Source: Yimella sp. | Lineage (GTDB): Bacteria > Actinomycetota > Actinomycetes > Actinomycetales > Dermatophilaceae | Direction of reading: 5' to 3' | NCBI GenBank assembly: GCA_030150425.1 | Contig: JASLFY010000209.1 | Span: forward strand, 1-7,714 | DNA length: 7,714 bases | Shown here: positions 1-5,936 of the stretch, piece after piece | Numbering within the stretch: position 1 is the stretch's first letter | Layout of the letters: every line of letters begins with the position of its first letter | The notes under the pieces: model-generated | What the model was told of the DNA's origin: nothing | Seen by the model: only the letters and a program-made list of their open reading frames with translations | Databases searched by the model: none | Program-made: the position numbers and the translations under genes

Positions 1-61
1 ACTGCTGAGACGCAGGTATGTCTCCCCCACCGGTCGAGGCCGTCGGACGTGCAGACGTCAC
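1..61 (-). CDS. Possible N-terminus of a divergent gene (perhaps an ECF sigma factor), partial
   Basis: A GTG at 61-59 on the minus strand opens a frame with no stop to the window edge, giving about 20 residues beginning VTSARPTAST, rich in Ser, Thr, Ala and Pro. It lies about 17 bases downstream of a GGAAC/GTTG promoter signature on the same strand. In M. tuberculosis the homologue of the neighbouring O-methyltransferase is divergent from sigE, whose N-terminus is also variable and disordered-looking, so a sigE-like gene is a reasonable guess. There is no convincing Shine-Dalgarno before this GTG. A second GTG at 30-28, in another frame, is also open to the edge, and the real start may lie outside the window. 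The visible residues carry no diagnostic motif. Confidence 0.2.
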   Translation of the reverse strand, partial: MTSARPTASTGGGDIPASQQ

Positions 62-77
62 GGATGCTCGATCGGTT

Positions 78-104
78 CAACGAGCGTAGCGGTGGGGATG
101 TTCC
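78..104 (-). promoter_or_regulatory. Putative ECF-sigma (SigE/SigH/SigR-type) promoter pointing left
   Basis: Read on the minus strand, GGAAC (104-100, preceded by GG) is followed by exactly 18 bases and then GTTG (81-78), or by 17 bases and CGTT. Actinobacterial stress ECF sigma factors of the SigE/SigH/SigR group recognise GGAA(C/T) and GTT elements with about this spacing, and sigE-type genes are often autoregulated. The start of transcription would fall near position 70. The element is short enough to occur by chance. Its position in a probable divergent intergenic region next to a gene that flanks sigE in mycobacteria is what raises its value. Confidence 0.4.
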
Positions 105-160
105 CCGGTGCCCGGTTCGATCCGGTCCGGGGTAATTCGGCAGCCACCCCGGGCGGCGAC

Positions 161-166
161 TAGATT
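161..166 (+). promoter_or_regulatory. -10 hexamer TAGATT for a probable leaderless transcript
   Basis: TAGATT fits the actinobacterial TANNNT -10 consensus and ends 8 bases before the ATG at 175. That is the distance expected if transcription begins at, or within a base or two of, the A of the start codon. No Shine-Dalgarno lies between the hexamer and the ATG. No clear -35 is visible (TTCGGC at 136-141 is a weak candidate), which is common for such promoters. Confidence 0.5.
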
Positions 167-174
167 TGCCGGTC

Positions 175-807
175 ATGAGCACCATGCGTCCCGGAACCTG
201 GACCTACGCCGAGGAGTTCGTGCCCGAGGCGGAGGTGATCGAGCAGGCACGCCACCGCGGCACCGAACTCGGCTGCACGCCGGTCGGCACCGGCACCGGC
301 GCGGCCCTGCGGATGCTGGCCGCGACGCTCGGCGCCCGCTCGGTCATCGAGGTCGGCACCGGCGCCGGGGTGAGCGGACTGTGGCTGCTGTCCGGGATGC
401 CGGCCGACGGCATCCTCACCACCATCGACATCTCCTCCGAACACCAGCACGCCGCGAAGCAGGCGTTCGCCGCGGCCGGCTACCCGCCCCAGCGCACCCG
501 CACCATCGTCGGCAGCGCACTGTCGGTGCTGCCGCGGATGACCGACGGCGGCTACGACCTGGTGCTGATCGACGGCGACAAGCCCGAGTACCCCGGCTAC
601 GTCGAGCAGGCCGTACGACTGCTGCGCCCGGGCGGCGCGATGGTCATCGACAACATGCTGTGGCACGACCAGGTGGCCGACCCGGCCGCCCGCGACGACG
701 TCACCCGTACGCTGCGCGACCTGGGCAAGCAGTTGCGTGACGACGACCGCCTGATGACCAACCTCCTGCCGGTCGGCGACGGACTGATGGTCTGCGTCAA
801 GCGCTGA
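175..807 (+). CDS. SAM-dependent O-methyltransferase (Methyltransferf_3/COMT-like, Rv1220c type)
   Basis: This 210-residue protein has the single Rossmann-fold domain of the small cation-dependent O-methyltransferases. The SAM-binding motif I is EVGTGAG (residues 59-65). The metal and catalytic set seen in catechol/caffeoyl-CoA methyltransferases is present: D133 and K136 in LIDGDK, then D159-N160 in VIDN. Length is normal for the family. The likely role is methyl transfer from SAM to a hydroxyl of a small aromatic or similar acceptor in the cytoplasm; the substrate is unknown. It resembles M. tuberculosis Rv1220c, which sits beside sigE. I chose ATG 175 because a -10 hexamer ends 8 bases upstream, implying leaderless translation. 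TTG 166 overlaps that hexamer, and ATG 184 is a less likely alternative. The gene stands alone and ends at a strong hairpin. Confidence 0.9.
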   Translation: MSTMRPGTWTYAEEFVPEAEVIEQARHRGTELGCTPVGTGTGAALRMLAATLGARSVIEVGTGAGVSGLWLLSGMPADGILTTIDISSEHQHAAKQAFAAAGYPPQRTRTIVGSALSVLPRMTDGGYDLVLIDGDKPEYPGYVEQAVRLLRPGGAMVIDNMLWHDQVADPAARDDVTRTLRDLGKQLRDDDRLMTNLLPVGDGLMVCVKR

Positions 808-821
808 CCACCCCGAACACG

Positions 822-857
822 TCGAAGGGCCCCGCACGGTCGTGCGGGGCCCTTCGA
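822..857. terminator. Bidirectional hairpin terminator between convergent genes
   Basis: Two 16-base arms (822-837 and 842-857) are perfect reverse complements around a 4-base loop. The stem begins TCGAAGGG and is very GC-rich in its middle. It starts 15 bases after the stop of the methyltransferase gene and ends 15 bases before the stop codon of the convergent DUF3117 gene, so it can end transcripts from both sides. There is no run of T after the stem, as is usual for high-GC actinobacteria. Confidence 0.85.
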
Positions 858-872
858 TGTTCGTGGGACGGG

Positions 873-1040
873 TCAGCCGAGGCAGCCCTTGATCGCGTCG
901 CCCAGTGCCTGCGCTTCCTCGGCGTTCATCTCGACGACGAGTCGGCCGCCGCCCTCGAGCGGCATGCGCAGCAGGATGCTGCGGCCTTCCTTGGTCACTT
1001 CGAGCGGGCCGTCGCCAGTCCTGGGCTTCATCGCCGCCAT
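873..1040 (-). CDS. DUF3117 small conserved protein (Rv1211-like)
   Basis: This 55-residue protein begins MAAMKPRTGDGPLEVTKEG and contains GGGRLVVEMNAEEAQALGDA near its end (residues 31-49). This is the characteristic DUF3117 pattern, found across actinobacteria and exemplified by M. tuberculosis Rv1211. No signal peptide, membrane segment or catalytic motif is visible. Its function is not established to my knowledge; Rv1211 has been described as calmodulin-like, and I see no full canonical EF-hand here. The ATG at 1040 is supported by a Shine-Dalgarno (GGGGAAG about 6-7 bases upstream) and by the family's conserved N-terminus. An in-frame extension further upstream exists but does not match the family. 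The gene is monocistronic and convergent with the methyltransferase gene. Confidence 0.9.
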   Translation of the reverse strand: MAAMKPRTGDGPLEVTKEGRSILLRMPLEGGGRLVVEMNAEEAQALGDAIKGCLG

Positions 1041-1107
1041 GGGTGCTTCCCCTTCCGCTGCGTGGTGTTCGTGTGGTGCGCACCAGTTGTCCACGCAGGT
1101 CGTCGAT

Positions 1108-1123
1108 CGCCGGGTTCCCGGCG
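1108..1123. other. Short inverted repeat in the intergenic region
   Basis: CGCCGGG (1108-1114) and CCCGGCG (1117-1123) are perfect reverse complements separated by TT. The site lies between the DUF3117 start and the PaaX-like gene. It could be an operator or a small hairpin in the DUF3117 leader. A GC-rich 7-bp repeat is easily produced by chance in this DNA, so no function is claimed. Confidence 0.2.
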
Positions 1124-1145
1124 GATGCGCGCCTTGATCATCTCC

Positions 1146-1173
1146 ATTATCCCTGACCCGGGCCGCCGTCGGA
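1146..1173 (-). promoter_or_regulatory. Candidate promoter for the DUF3117 gene
   Basis: On the minus strand TCCGAC (1173-1168) and GATAAT (1151-1146) are separated by 16 bases. They resemble -35 and -10 elements of a housekeeping promoter (4/6 and 5/6 matches to TTGACA and TATAAT). Transcription would begin near 1139, giving a leader of about 100 bases before the ATG at 1040. This is the most AT-rich spot in the 204-base intergenic region. It is a pattern match only. Confidence 0.3.
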
Positions 1174-1244
1174 ACCATGGGCTCCGACAAGATGTGTGCG
1201 AATTCTGCTCCGGCGCAGCATTGCCGGGGTTCTCGCATGGCACG

Positions 1245-2054
1245 ATGACGCCCATGCTCGCCCGGTCCGCCGTCTTCGACATCTACGGCGACCACCTGTT
1301 GCCGCGGGACGGTTGGGCGCCCATCGCCACCCTCGTCCAACTCAACACGACACTCGACGTCGCCGCCGCGGCGACGCGTACGGCGGTGTCCCGGATGGTG
1401 CGCGAAGGCTGGCTCAGCGCCGCGGAGAAGGACGGCGTACGCGGTTACGCGGCGACGCCGCGCGCCCGCCACCGCCTCGGTTCGGCCGGGCAGCGCATCT
1501 ACGCCGAACCCGAGCCGTGGGACGGCAACTGGCACGTCGTGGTCGTCGACCACAGCACCGACCGGTCCGTCCGCGCCCGGACGAAGGCGTCGATGCAGTA
1601 CCTCGGCTACGCCGCGCTCGCGGTCGACACCTGGGTCGCCGCGCGGCGCAGTGACGACCTGACCGAGACGATCGGGACCCGGCACCGCGAGTTCGAGGCG
1701 AGTTTCGGTGGCGACGCCCGCTCCCTCGCGGCAGACCTGTGGGACCTGCCCACCCTCGCGCTGGAACACCAGCGCTACCTCGCGTGGCTGGCCGACGTGA
1801 CCGCGGACCTGCCGGCCGCGCCGAGCGACCGGGAGGCGTACGCCATCCGCGCGCGTGTCGTGCACGAGTGGCGCAAGTTCCTGTTCACCGACCCCGGACT
1901 GCCCGCGGCGGTCCTGCCGGCGGACTGGCCCGGGCAGGCCTCCGCGGCCCGCTTCCGCTCGGTGGCCGCCGAGTTGCGGGCGGGCGCCGAGGCGTACGTT
2001 GACCGCAGTATTCGCAGTTGCATCGGCAGCGCCAAGGAGATCCGACCCGCATGA
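1245..2054 (+). CDS. PaaX-family transcriptional regulator
   Basis: This 269-residue protein matches the PaaX architecture. An N-terminal winged helix-turn-helix (about residues 5-70) holds the family start pattern SAVFDIYGDHL and TRTAVSRMVREGWL. A central domain follows, and the C-terminal PaaX_C region carries WDLPTL (166-171), HEWRKF (207-212), DPGLP (216-220) and LPADWPG (224-230). PaaX of Escherichia coli represses phenylacetate catabolism and is released by phenylacetyl-CoA; here the ligand is probably some acyl-CoA. The gene overlaps the following crotonase-family gene by 4 bases (ATGA), so the regulator probably controls its own operon. I chose ATG 1245 because it places the conserved VFD motif about 10 residues in; ATG 1254 is an alternative. 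Neither has a good Shine-Dalgarno, and the 84 bases upstream contain no TA dinucleotide, so I see no -10 element. Confidence 0.9.
   Translation: MTPMLARSAVFDIYGDHLLPRDGWAPIATLVQLNTTLDVAAAATRTAVSRMVREGWLSAAEKDGVRGYAATPRARHRLGSAGQRIYAEPEPWDGNWHVVVVDHSTDRSVRARTKASMQYLGYAALAVDTWVAARRSDDLTETIGTRHREFEASFGGDARSLAADLWDLPTLALEHQRYLAWLADVTADLPAAPSDREAYAIRARVVHEWRKFLFTDPGLPAAVLPADWPGQASAARFRSVAAELRAGAEAYVDRSIRSCIGSAKEIRPA
2034..2040 (+). promoter_or_regulatory. Shine-Dalgarno fixing the start of the crotonase gene
   Basis: AAGGAGA lies 10 bases upstream of ATG 2051, inside the last codons of the PaaX-like gene. It is among the strongest ribosome-binding sequences in the window. It decides for ATG 2051 over an in-frame upstream ATG at 2018 that would extend the protein by 11 unconserved residues. 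Confidence 0.6.
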
Positions 2055-2866
2055 GCACCGAACCCACCACGCCCGAGACGGCCCCCGAGTCCGTCGTCGT
2101 CGAACGCGACGGCGCCGTCGCGACCGTACGCATCGACCGACCGGACGCGATGTGCGCGCTGGACGTGCCGACCAAGGTGGCGCTGCTGGCCGCGCTGCGC
2201 AAGGTCGCCGAGGACGAGACGGTCCGCTGTGTCGTCCTGACCGGCACAGGCAAGGCGTTCTGCGTCGGCCAGGACCTGAAGGAGCACGTTGTCGGGCTCG
2301 AGCGCGGGGACAACCTCTCCGGCACGGTCACCGACCACTACAACCCGATCGTCGAACTGCTCGCGACGATGAACAAGCCGGTCGTCGCCGCGGTCAACGG
2401 CGTCGCGGCGGGCGCCGGCGCGTCGTTCGCGTTCGCCTGCGACTTCCGCCTGCTGCACGAATCGGCCGGGTTCAACACCGCCTTCACCGGCATCGCGTTG
2501 TCCTGCGACTCGGGTGCCTCGTGGAACCTGCCCCGCCTGGTCGGACCGGCCAAGGCGAAGGAACTGCTGTTCATGCCGCGTACGGTCAAGGCGGCCGAGG
2601 CGCAGCAACTCGGCCTGGCCACAACGGTGTTCGCCGACGCCGACTACGCCGCGGGGGTCGCGGAGTTCGCCGCCCGACTGGCCGCCGGTCCGACGATCGC
2701 GTACGGCTCGGTGCGCCGCGCGATCGCCTTCTCCGCAACCAATTCGTTGGCCGATTCGTTGGCCAACGAGGGTAGGTTGATGACCGTGACCGGCAGCACC
2801 GACGACCACCGCACGGCGGTCTCGGCGTTCTTGGCCAAGGAGCAACCGGTCTTCGAGGGGCGCTGA
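2051..2866 (+). CDS. Crotonase-superfamily protein, PaaG-like enoyl-CoA isomerase
   Basis: This 271-residue protein has the crotonase fold. Oxyanion-hole segments are AFCVGQDL (69-76) and NGVAAGAGASF (116-126), and the C-terminus ends in AFLAKEQPVFEGR. The two glutamates that perform hydration in rat enoyl-CoA hydratase (E144, E164) align by eye with S125 and F145, so simple hydratase activity is unlikely. The segment CDSGASW (152-158) aligns with PDCGGTW of E. coli PaaG, whose aspartate is catalytic; the equivalent here is D153. The best call is therefore an isomerase of the PaaG (2-(1,2-epoxy-1,2-dihydrophenyl)acetyl-CoA isomerase) type acting on a CoA thioester in the cytoplasm. The true substrate is unknown, and no paaABCE oxygenase genes are in view. 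The gene is translationally coupled to the PaaX-like regulator, and the next gene starts 28 bases downstream, so the four genes may share a transcript. Confidence 0.87.
   Translation: MSTEPTTPETAPESVVVERDGAVATVRIDRPDAMCALDVPTKVALLAALRKVAEDETVRCVVLTGTGKAFCVGQDLKEHVVGLERGDNLSGTVTDHYNPIVELLATMNKPVVAAVNGVAAGAGASFAFACDFRLLHESAGFNTAFTGIALSCDSGASWNLPRLVGPAKAKELLFMPRTVKAAEAQQLGLATTVFADADYAAGVAEFAARLAAGPTIAYGSVRRAIAFSATNSLADSLANEGRLMTVTGSTDDHRTAVSAFLAKEQPVFEGR
2742..2765 (+). repeat. 12-bp tandem duplication within the crotonase gene
   Basis: ATTCGTTGGCC(G/A) occurs twice in a row (2742-2753, 2754-2765) and encodes NSLA-DSLA at residues 231-238. The second copy completes the palindrome GTTGGCCAAC (2758-2767). 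The stretch uses TTG leucine codons, which are otherwise scarce here. PaaG-like proteins have a similar Asn-Thr-Leu...Leu helix at this point, so the repeat lies within a normal structural element rather than breaking the gene. Confidence 0.5.
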
Positions 2867-2894
2867 GCCACAACAACATCCGGGGAGGGGCGGG

Positions 2895-3329
2895 ATGAAC
2901 ACGCAGGCGTTGTTCTGGATCGTGATCGGGCTGGCACTGATCGCGACCGAGGTGCTCGGCGGCGAGTTCGTGATGCTGATGCTCGGCGTCGGCGCGCTCA
3001 GCGCCGGTGGTGCCGCCGCGGCCGGAGCCGCGCCCTGGTTGTCCGCGATCGTCTTCGCCCTCGTGTCCCTGGTGCTGCTGCTCGGCGTACGACCGCCGCT
3101 GAAGCGCCACTACCTCACCGGAACCGTCGAGCCGATGAACACCGACGCCCTGCTCGGTTCCGGCGCCGAGGTCGTCGAGACGGTCGACGGCGACGGCGGA
3201 CGCATCAAGATCGGCGGCGAGCTGTGGTCCGCGCGCTCCGCCGATCCCGTCATGACCTACGACGTCGGCAGCAAGGTCGTCGTCCAAGAGATCGACGGCG
3301 CGATCGCCGTCGTAGAGCCAGCGAACTGA
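2895..3329 (+). CDS. NfeD-like membrane protein, short form
   Basis: This 144-residue protein has hydrophobic segments at about residues 5-33 and 48-65, then RPPLKRH at the membrane boundary, then a soluble beta-rich C-terminal domain (about 85-142). That domain contains GGRIKIGGELWSARS (101-115), typical of the NfeD OB-fold. Short NfeD proteins lack the N-terminal serine protease domain and pair with an SPFH protein encoded next to them, which is the case here (13-base gap to the SPFH gene). The likely role is in assembly or function of membrane microdomains. The pair resembles M. tuberculosis Rv1487-Rv1488. The ATG is preceded by a strong GGGGAGGGG Shine-Dalgarno. No separate promoter is evident in the 28-base gap before it, so it may be read from the paaX-like promoter. 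Confidence 0.9.
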   Translation: MNTQALFWIVIGLALIATEVLGGEFVMLMLGVGALSAGGAAAAGAAPWLSAIVFALVSLVLLLGVRPPLKRHYLTGTVEPMNTDALLGSGAEVVETVDGDGGRIKIGGELWSARSADPVMTYDVGSKVVVQEIDGAIAVVEPAN

Positions 3330-3342
3330 ACGGAAGATCCAG

Positions 3343-4638
3343 ATGGAACCCCTGCTCATCATCGCGGCGGTCATCGCCCTGCTCGCGGTGGTCATCGTCA
3401 TCAAGTCGGTCGCGCTGATCCCCCAGGCTGAAGCCGCCGTGGTCGAGCGCCTGGGCCGCTACACCAAGACCGTGTCGGGACAGCTGCTGTTCCTGATGCC
3501 GTTCGTCGACCGGATCCGCGCCCGCGTCGACCTGCGCGAGCGCGTCGTCAGCTTCCCGCCGCAGCCGGTGATCACCGAGGACAACCTGACGGTGAACATC
3601 GACACGGTCGTCTACTTCCAGGTCACCGAGCCGCGCGCCGCGGTCTACGAGATCAACAACTACATCGTCGGTGTCGAACAGCTGGCGACCACGACACTGC
3701 GCAACGTCGTCGGTGGCATGACGCTGGAGGACACGCTGACCAGCCGCGAGGTGATCAACACCCAGCTGCGCGGCGTGCTCGACGAGGCCACCACCCGGTG
3801 GGGGCTGCGCGTCAGCCGCGTCGAGCTGAAGTCGATCCTGCCGCCCCCGTCGATCCAGGAGTCGATGGAGAAGCAGATGAAGGCCGACCGTGAGAAGCGG
3901 GCGACCATCCTGGCCGCGGAGGCCCACCGGGAGTCGGCGATCAAGTCGGCCGAGGGTGACAAGCAGAGCCAGATCCTCGCCGCGGAGGGTGCCAAGCAGG
4001 CCGCGATCCTGTCCGCGGAAGGTGACCGCCAGTCCCGCATCCTGCGGGCCGAGGGTGACCGCGCCGCGAAGTACCTGCGCGCCCAGGGTGACGCGAAGTC
4101 GATCGAGAAGACGTTCGCCGCGATCCGGGCGAGCAAGCCGACGCCGGAACTGCTCGCGTACGAATACCTGCGGCAGCTGCCGAAGATGGCCGAGGGCGAG
4201 GCGTCCAAGGTCTGGGTCGTCCCGAGCGACTTCGGTTCGGCGTTGCAGGGCTTCGCGCGCTCGTTCGGCAGCCAGGGCGACGACGGCACTTTCCGTTACG
4301 AGATGCCGACCTACGACGACGTGCCGAAGGTCGACGAGGAGGAGGTCGCCGAGTGGTTCGACCTGTCCCGTGACCCCGCGGTCGCGCAGGCGGTCGCCGA
4401 GGCCGAGGCGGTCGCCCGCCAGTCCACCGAGACCGAGTACGAGAAGGCGGCCCGTGAGGCTCGCCCGAGCGGCCGCGGCATCAACCGCGACACCCACGAC
4501 CAGCCCGCTCCGACCGTCCCCGGTCAGCCGCACGAGCCGCGGGAGCTGCCGGCCCCGGCCGAGCCGCCGACCAGCGGTTTCCCGCTGCCGGACCAGCAGG
4601 GTCAGGGCGTTCAGCTGCCGAAGCCGCCGCAGCAGTAG
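3343..4638 (+). CDS. SPFH/band-7 domain protein (stomatin/QmcA-like)
   Basis: This 431-residue protein has one N-terminal membrane anchor (about residues 3-26). The SPFH domain follows (about 27-190), with the stomatin/paraslipin pattern VVERLGRYTKT, MPFVDRIRARVDLRE and VVYFQVTEPRAAVY. Next come six 11-residue repeats (191-256) forming a charged helix, then a conserved LLAYEYLRQLPKMAEG segment (270-285), and finally an acidic region and a Pro/Gln-rich tail (about 375-431). SPFH proteins form large oligomeric rings in membranes and organise protease and lipid microdomains. The tail after about residue 315 looks like a lineage-specific disordered extension. The start is supported by GGAAG 6 bases upstream. 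It partners the NfeD gene just before it, and a perfect hairpin follows the stop. Confidence 0.93.
   Translation: MEPLLIIAAVIALLAVVIVIKSVALIPQAEAAVVERLGRYTKTVSGQLLFLMPFVDRIRARVDLRERVVSFPPQPVITEDNLTVNIDTVVYFQVTEPRAAVYEINNYIVGVEQLATTTLRNVVGGMTLEDTLTSREVINTQLRGVLDEATTRWGLRVSRVELKSILPPPSIQESMEKQMKADREKRATILAAEAHRESAIKSAEGDKQSQILAAEGAKQAAILSAEGDRQSRILRAEGDRAAKYLRAQGDAKSIEKTFAAIRASKPTPELLAYEYLRQLPKMAEGEASKVWVVPSDFGSALQGFARSFGSQGDDGTFRYEMPTYDDVPKVDEEEVAEWFDLSRDPAVAQAVAEAEAVARQSTETEYEKAAREARPSGRGINRDTHDQPAPTVPGQPHEPRELPAPAEPPTSGFPLPDQQGQGVQLPKPPQQ
3913..4110 (+). repeat. Six in-frame 33-bp (11-residue) repeats in the SPFH gene
   Basis: Residues 191-256 split into six consecutive 11-residue units with no insertions. 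The central ones read SAEGDKQSQIL, AAEGAKQAAIL, SAEGDRQSRIL and RAEGDRAAKYL; the first and last are more diverged. The unit is roughly (S/A/R)AEG(D/A)(K/R)QSxIL. An 11-residue period suits a long alpha-helix with a near-straight (hendecad) stripe, as in the C-terminal helix of SPFH rings. The DNA copies are only partly alike, so this is an old, selected repeat and not a recent expansion. Confidence 0.8.
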
Positions 4639-4650
4639 TCACTGAACAAG

Positions 4651-4686
4651 AGGTGCGGGCCCGGACGATCGTCCGGGCCCGCACCT
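4651..4686. terminator. Bidirectional hairpin terminator, perfect 36-bp palindrome
   Basis: The 36 bases are a perfect palindrome: 16-base arms (4651-4666 and 4671-4686) around GATC. The left arm begins AGGTGCGGGCCC. It lies 12 bases after the SPFH stop and 20 bases before the stop codon of the convergent PIG-V-like gene, so it can end transcripts from both directions. As with the other hairpin in the window, no T-run follows. Confidence 0.87.
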
Positions 4687-4706
4687 TCTGCGTTGCAGAG
4701 CGCTCG

Positions 4707-5936
4707 TCAGATCGGGAAGTCCGACGGCGGGTGGATGAGCAGCAGTTCGGCGCACCACCACCACTGCCAGGCCAGGCAGAGCACCACCCAGACGGCCGTA
4801 CGAGCGCCGACCAGCACCCGCTTCTCCGGCCGCCGCCACCCGGCGCCGATGACGACGACCGCCACCGGGAAGGCGAACAGCAGGTAGCGGTAGACGCTGG
4901 TCCACACGTCGAGGACGGCCAGCAGGTAGAAGCCGTACGCCAGGCACCACGCGCGCATCGGGGCGCCGAGGGCGTCGGCCCAGGGTCCGGCGAAGAGCAC
5001 GGCGTAGCCGACGACGAAGAAGATCAGCAGCGGCAGGCCGGCGGCGCCGAAGAGCAGGTGGAAGTTGTCGATCCACGGCTTGAACGGCACGACCTCGCCG
5101 GTCCCCCGCCACGACGCCATGGTGTCGGTGTACGCGTTGCGTTCGCCGGTGATGGCCCAGCCGATCGCCGGCCAGATCCCGGCCGACGCACCGGTCGCGA
5201 GCAGCATGATGCCCAGTTGGCCGTACTCCCACCGGTCGATCGGCCGTTCCCGACGCTCCCGCCAGCGCATCACGCACGCGACGAGGGCAACGACGCCGAG
5301 CGGCACGGCGACCGGTCGGGCCAGGCCGAGGGCGATCGCGATGAGCCCGGCCCACTCCCAGTAGCCGCGGTCCACCGCGAGCAGGAAGGCCAGCAGCAGC
5401 GCGAGCGCCAGCGACTCGGTGTACGCCATCTGGAACACCGGGCTCGGCGGTGCGGCGAACAGCACGGCGGTCGCGGCCCAGGCAGCGTACGCCCCGATCC
5501 GGGGCCGCAGCAGGACCGCCATCAGCACCGCGGCGAGCGCGCCGCAGGCGAGGGCGAACAACGAGCCGACGACCGCGAAGGAGCCACCGGTGACCGTCAT
5601 CAGCAGTCGGGTGACCATCGGGAACAGCGGGTAGAACGCCCACGGGTTCTGTTGCACGACGCCCTGGTCGTTGCGCGGCAACTCGGTCGGATAACCGTCG
5701 GTCGCGATCTTGCGGTACCAGTCACCGTCCCAGGTGCGGACCACGTCCCAGTACGACGTCGAGTGGCCGTTGGCCGGACCGCCGGGCACCCCCGCGGGGT
5801 CCTGATGGGCGGCGACGACCTCGATCAGGATCGCGCTGAAGACACGCAGGACGGCGTACGTCGCCAGGACGACGAGGACGAGTCTGCGATTCAGGAGGTC
5901 GGTCCACCGACCGCGCAAGGGTCGGTCGGAACTCAT
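4707..5936 (-). CDS. PIG-V-like membrane mannosyltransferase (GT-C fold)
   Basis: This 409-residue polytopic membrane protein has about nine or more hydrophobic segments. The first luminal-type loop carries WDGDWY (69-74), with the acidic residues expected of GT-C enzymes that use polyprenyl-phosphate sugars. It is followed by FYPLFP (101-106), YTESLAL (172-178), LARPVAV (205-211) and a late YRYLLFAFPV (349-358). This order fits the PIG-V / GPI mannosyltransferase 2 family (GT76) and its bacterial relatives. The likely role is transfer of mannose from polyprenyl-phosphomannose to an envelope acceptor on the outer face of the membrane; donor and acceptor are inferred from the family. Its ATG overlaps the stop of the upstream DivIVA-like gene (TCAT at 5933-5936 on the plus strand), indicating coupled translation. 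AGCAGGG lies almost directly against the ATG. Confidence 0.82.
   Translation of the reverse strand: MSSDRPLRGRWTDLLNRRLVLVVLATYAVLRVFSAILIEVVAAHQDPAGVPGGPANGHSTSYWDVVRTWDGDWYRKIATDGYPTELPRNDQGVVQQNPWAFYPLFPMVTRLLMTVTGGSFAVVGSLFALACGALAAVLMAVLLRPRIGAYAAWAATAVLFAAPPSPVFQMAYTESLALALLLAFLLAVDRGYWEWAGLIAIALGLARPVAVPLGVVALVACVMRWRERRERPIDRWEYGQLGIMLLATGASAGIWPAIGWAITGERNAYTDTMASWRGTGEVVPFKPWIDNFHLLFGAAGLPLLIFFVVGYAVLFAGPWADALGAPMRAWCLAYGFYLLAVLDVWTSVYRYLLFAFPVAVVVIGAGWRRPEKRVLVGARTAVWVVLCLAWQWWWCAELLLIHPPSDFPI

Noticed and set aside
160..1083. A long minus-strand open frame covering the methyltransferase gene and part of DUF3117.
   Set aside because: It crosses a perfect terminator hairpin and is out of frame with the conserved DUF3117 protein. 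Its translation is compositionally biased with no motif.
1197..1237. TGCGA...TCGCA inverted repeat upstream of the PaaX-like gene, considered as its operator.
   Set aside because: The arms are only 5 bp and 31 bp apart, with no wider symmetry, so it is not distinguishable from chance.
1028..1282. A possible 84-residue minus-strand ORF upstream of DUF3117.
   Set aside because: It overlaps the starts of both DUF3117 and the PaaX-like gene, has no ribosome-binding site and resembles no family. It is more likely the untranslated leader and promoter region.
2773..2778. TAGGTT within the crotonase gene, considered as a -10 for the NfeD/SPFH genes.
   Set aside because: The nearest TTGGCC -35-like elements are at 20- and 8-base spacing, neither suitable, and the site is over 100 bases from the NfeD start.
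3913..4110. Regular 33-bp repeats considered as a CRISPR-like or non-coding array.
   Set aside because: The period is an exact multiple of codons in a conserved SPFH helix. Conservation is at protein level, and there are no alternating unique spacers.
3250..4533. A 427-codon open frame on the minus strand opposite the SPFH gene.
   Set aside because: It is Leu/Arg/Asp-rich with no recognisable domain, runs through the NfeD/SPFH junction and mirrors the real gene's codon bias. The plus-strand SPFH protein is unmistakable.
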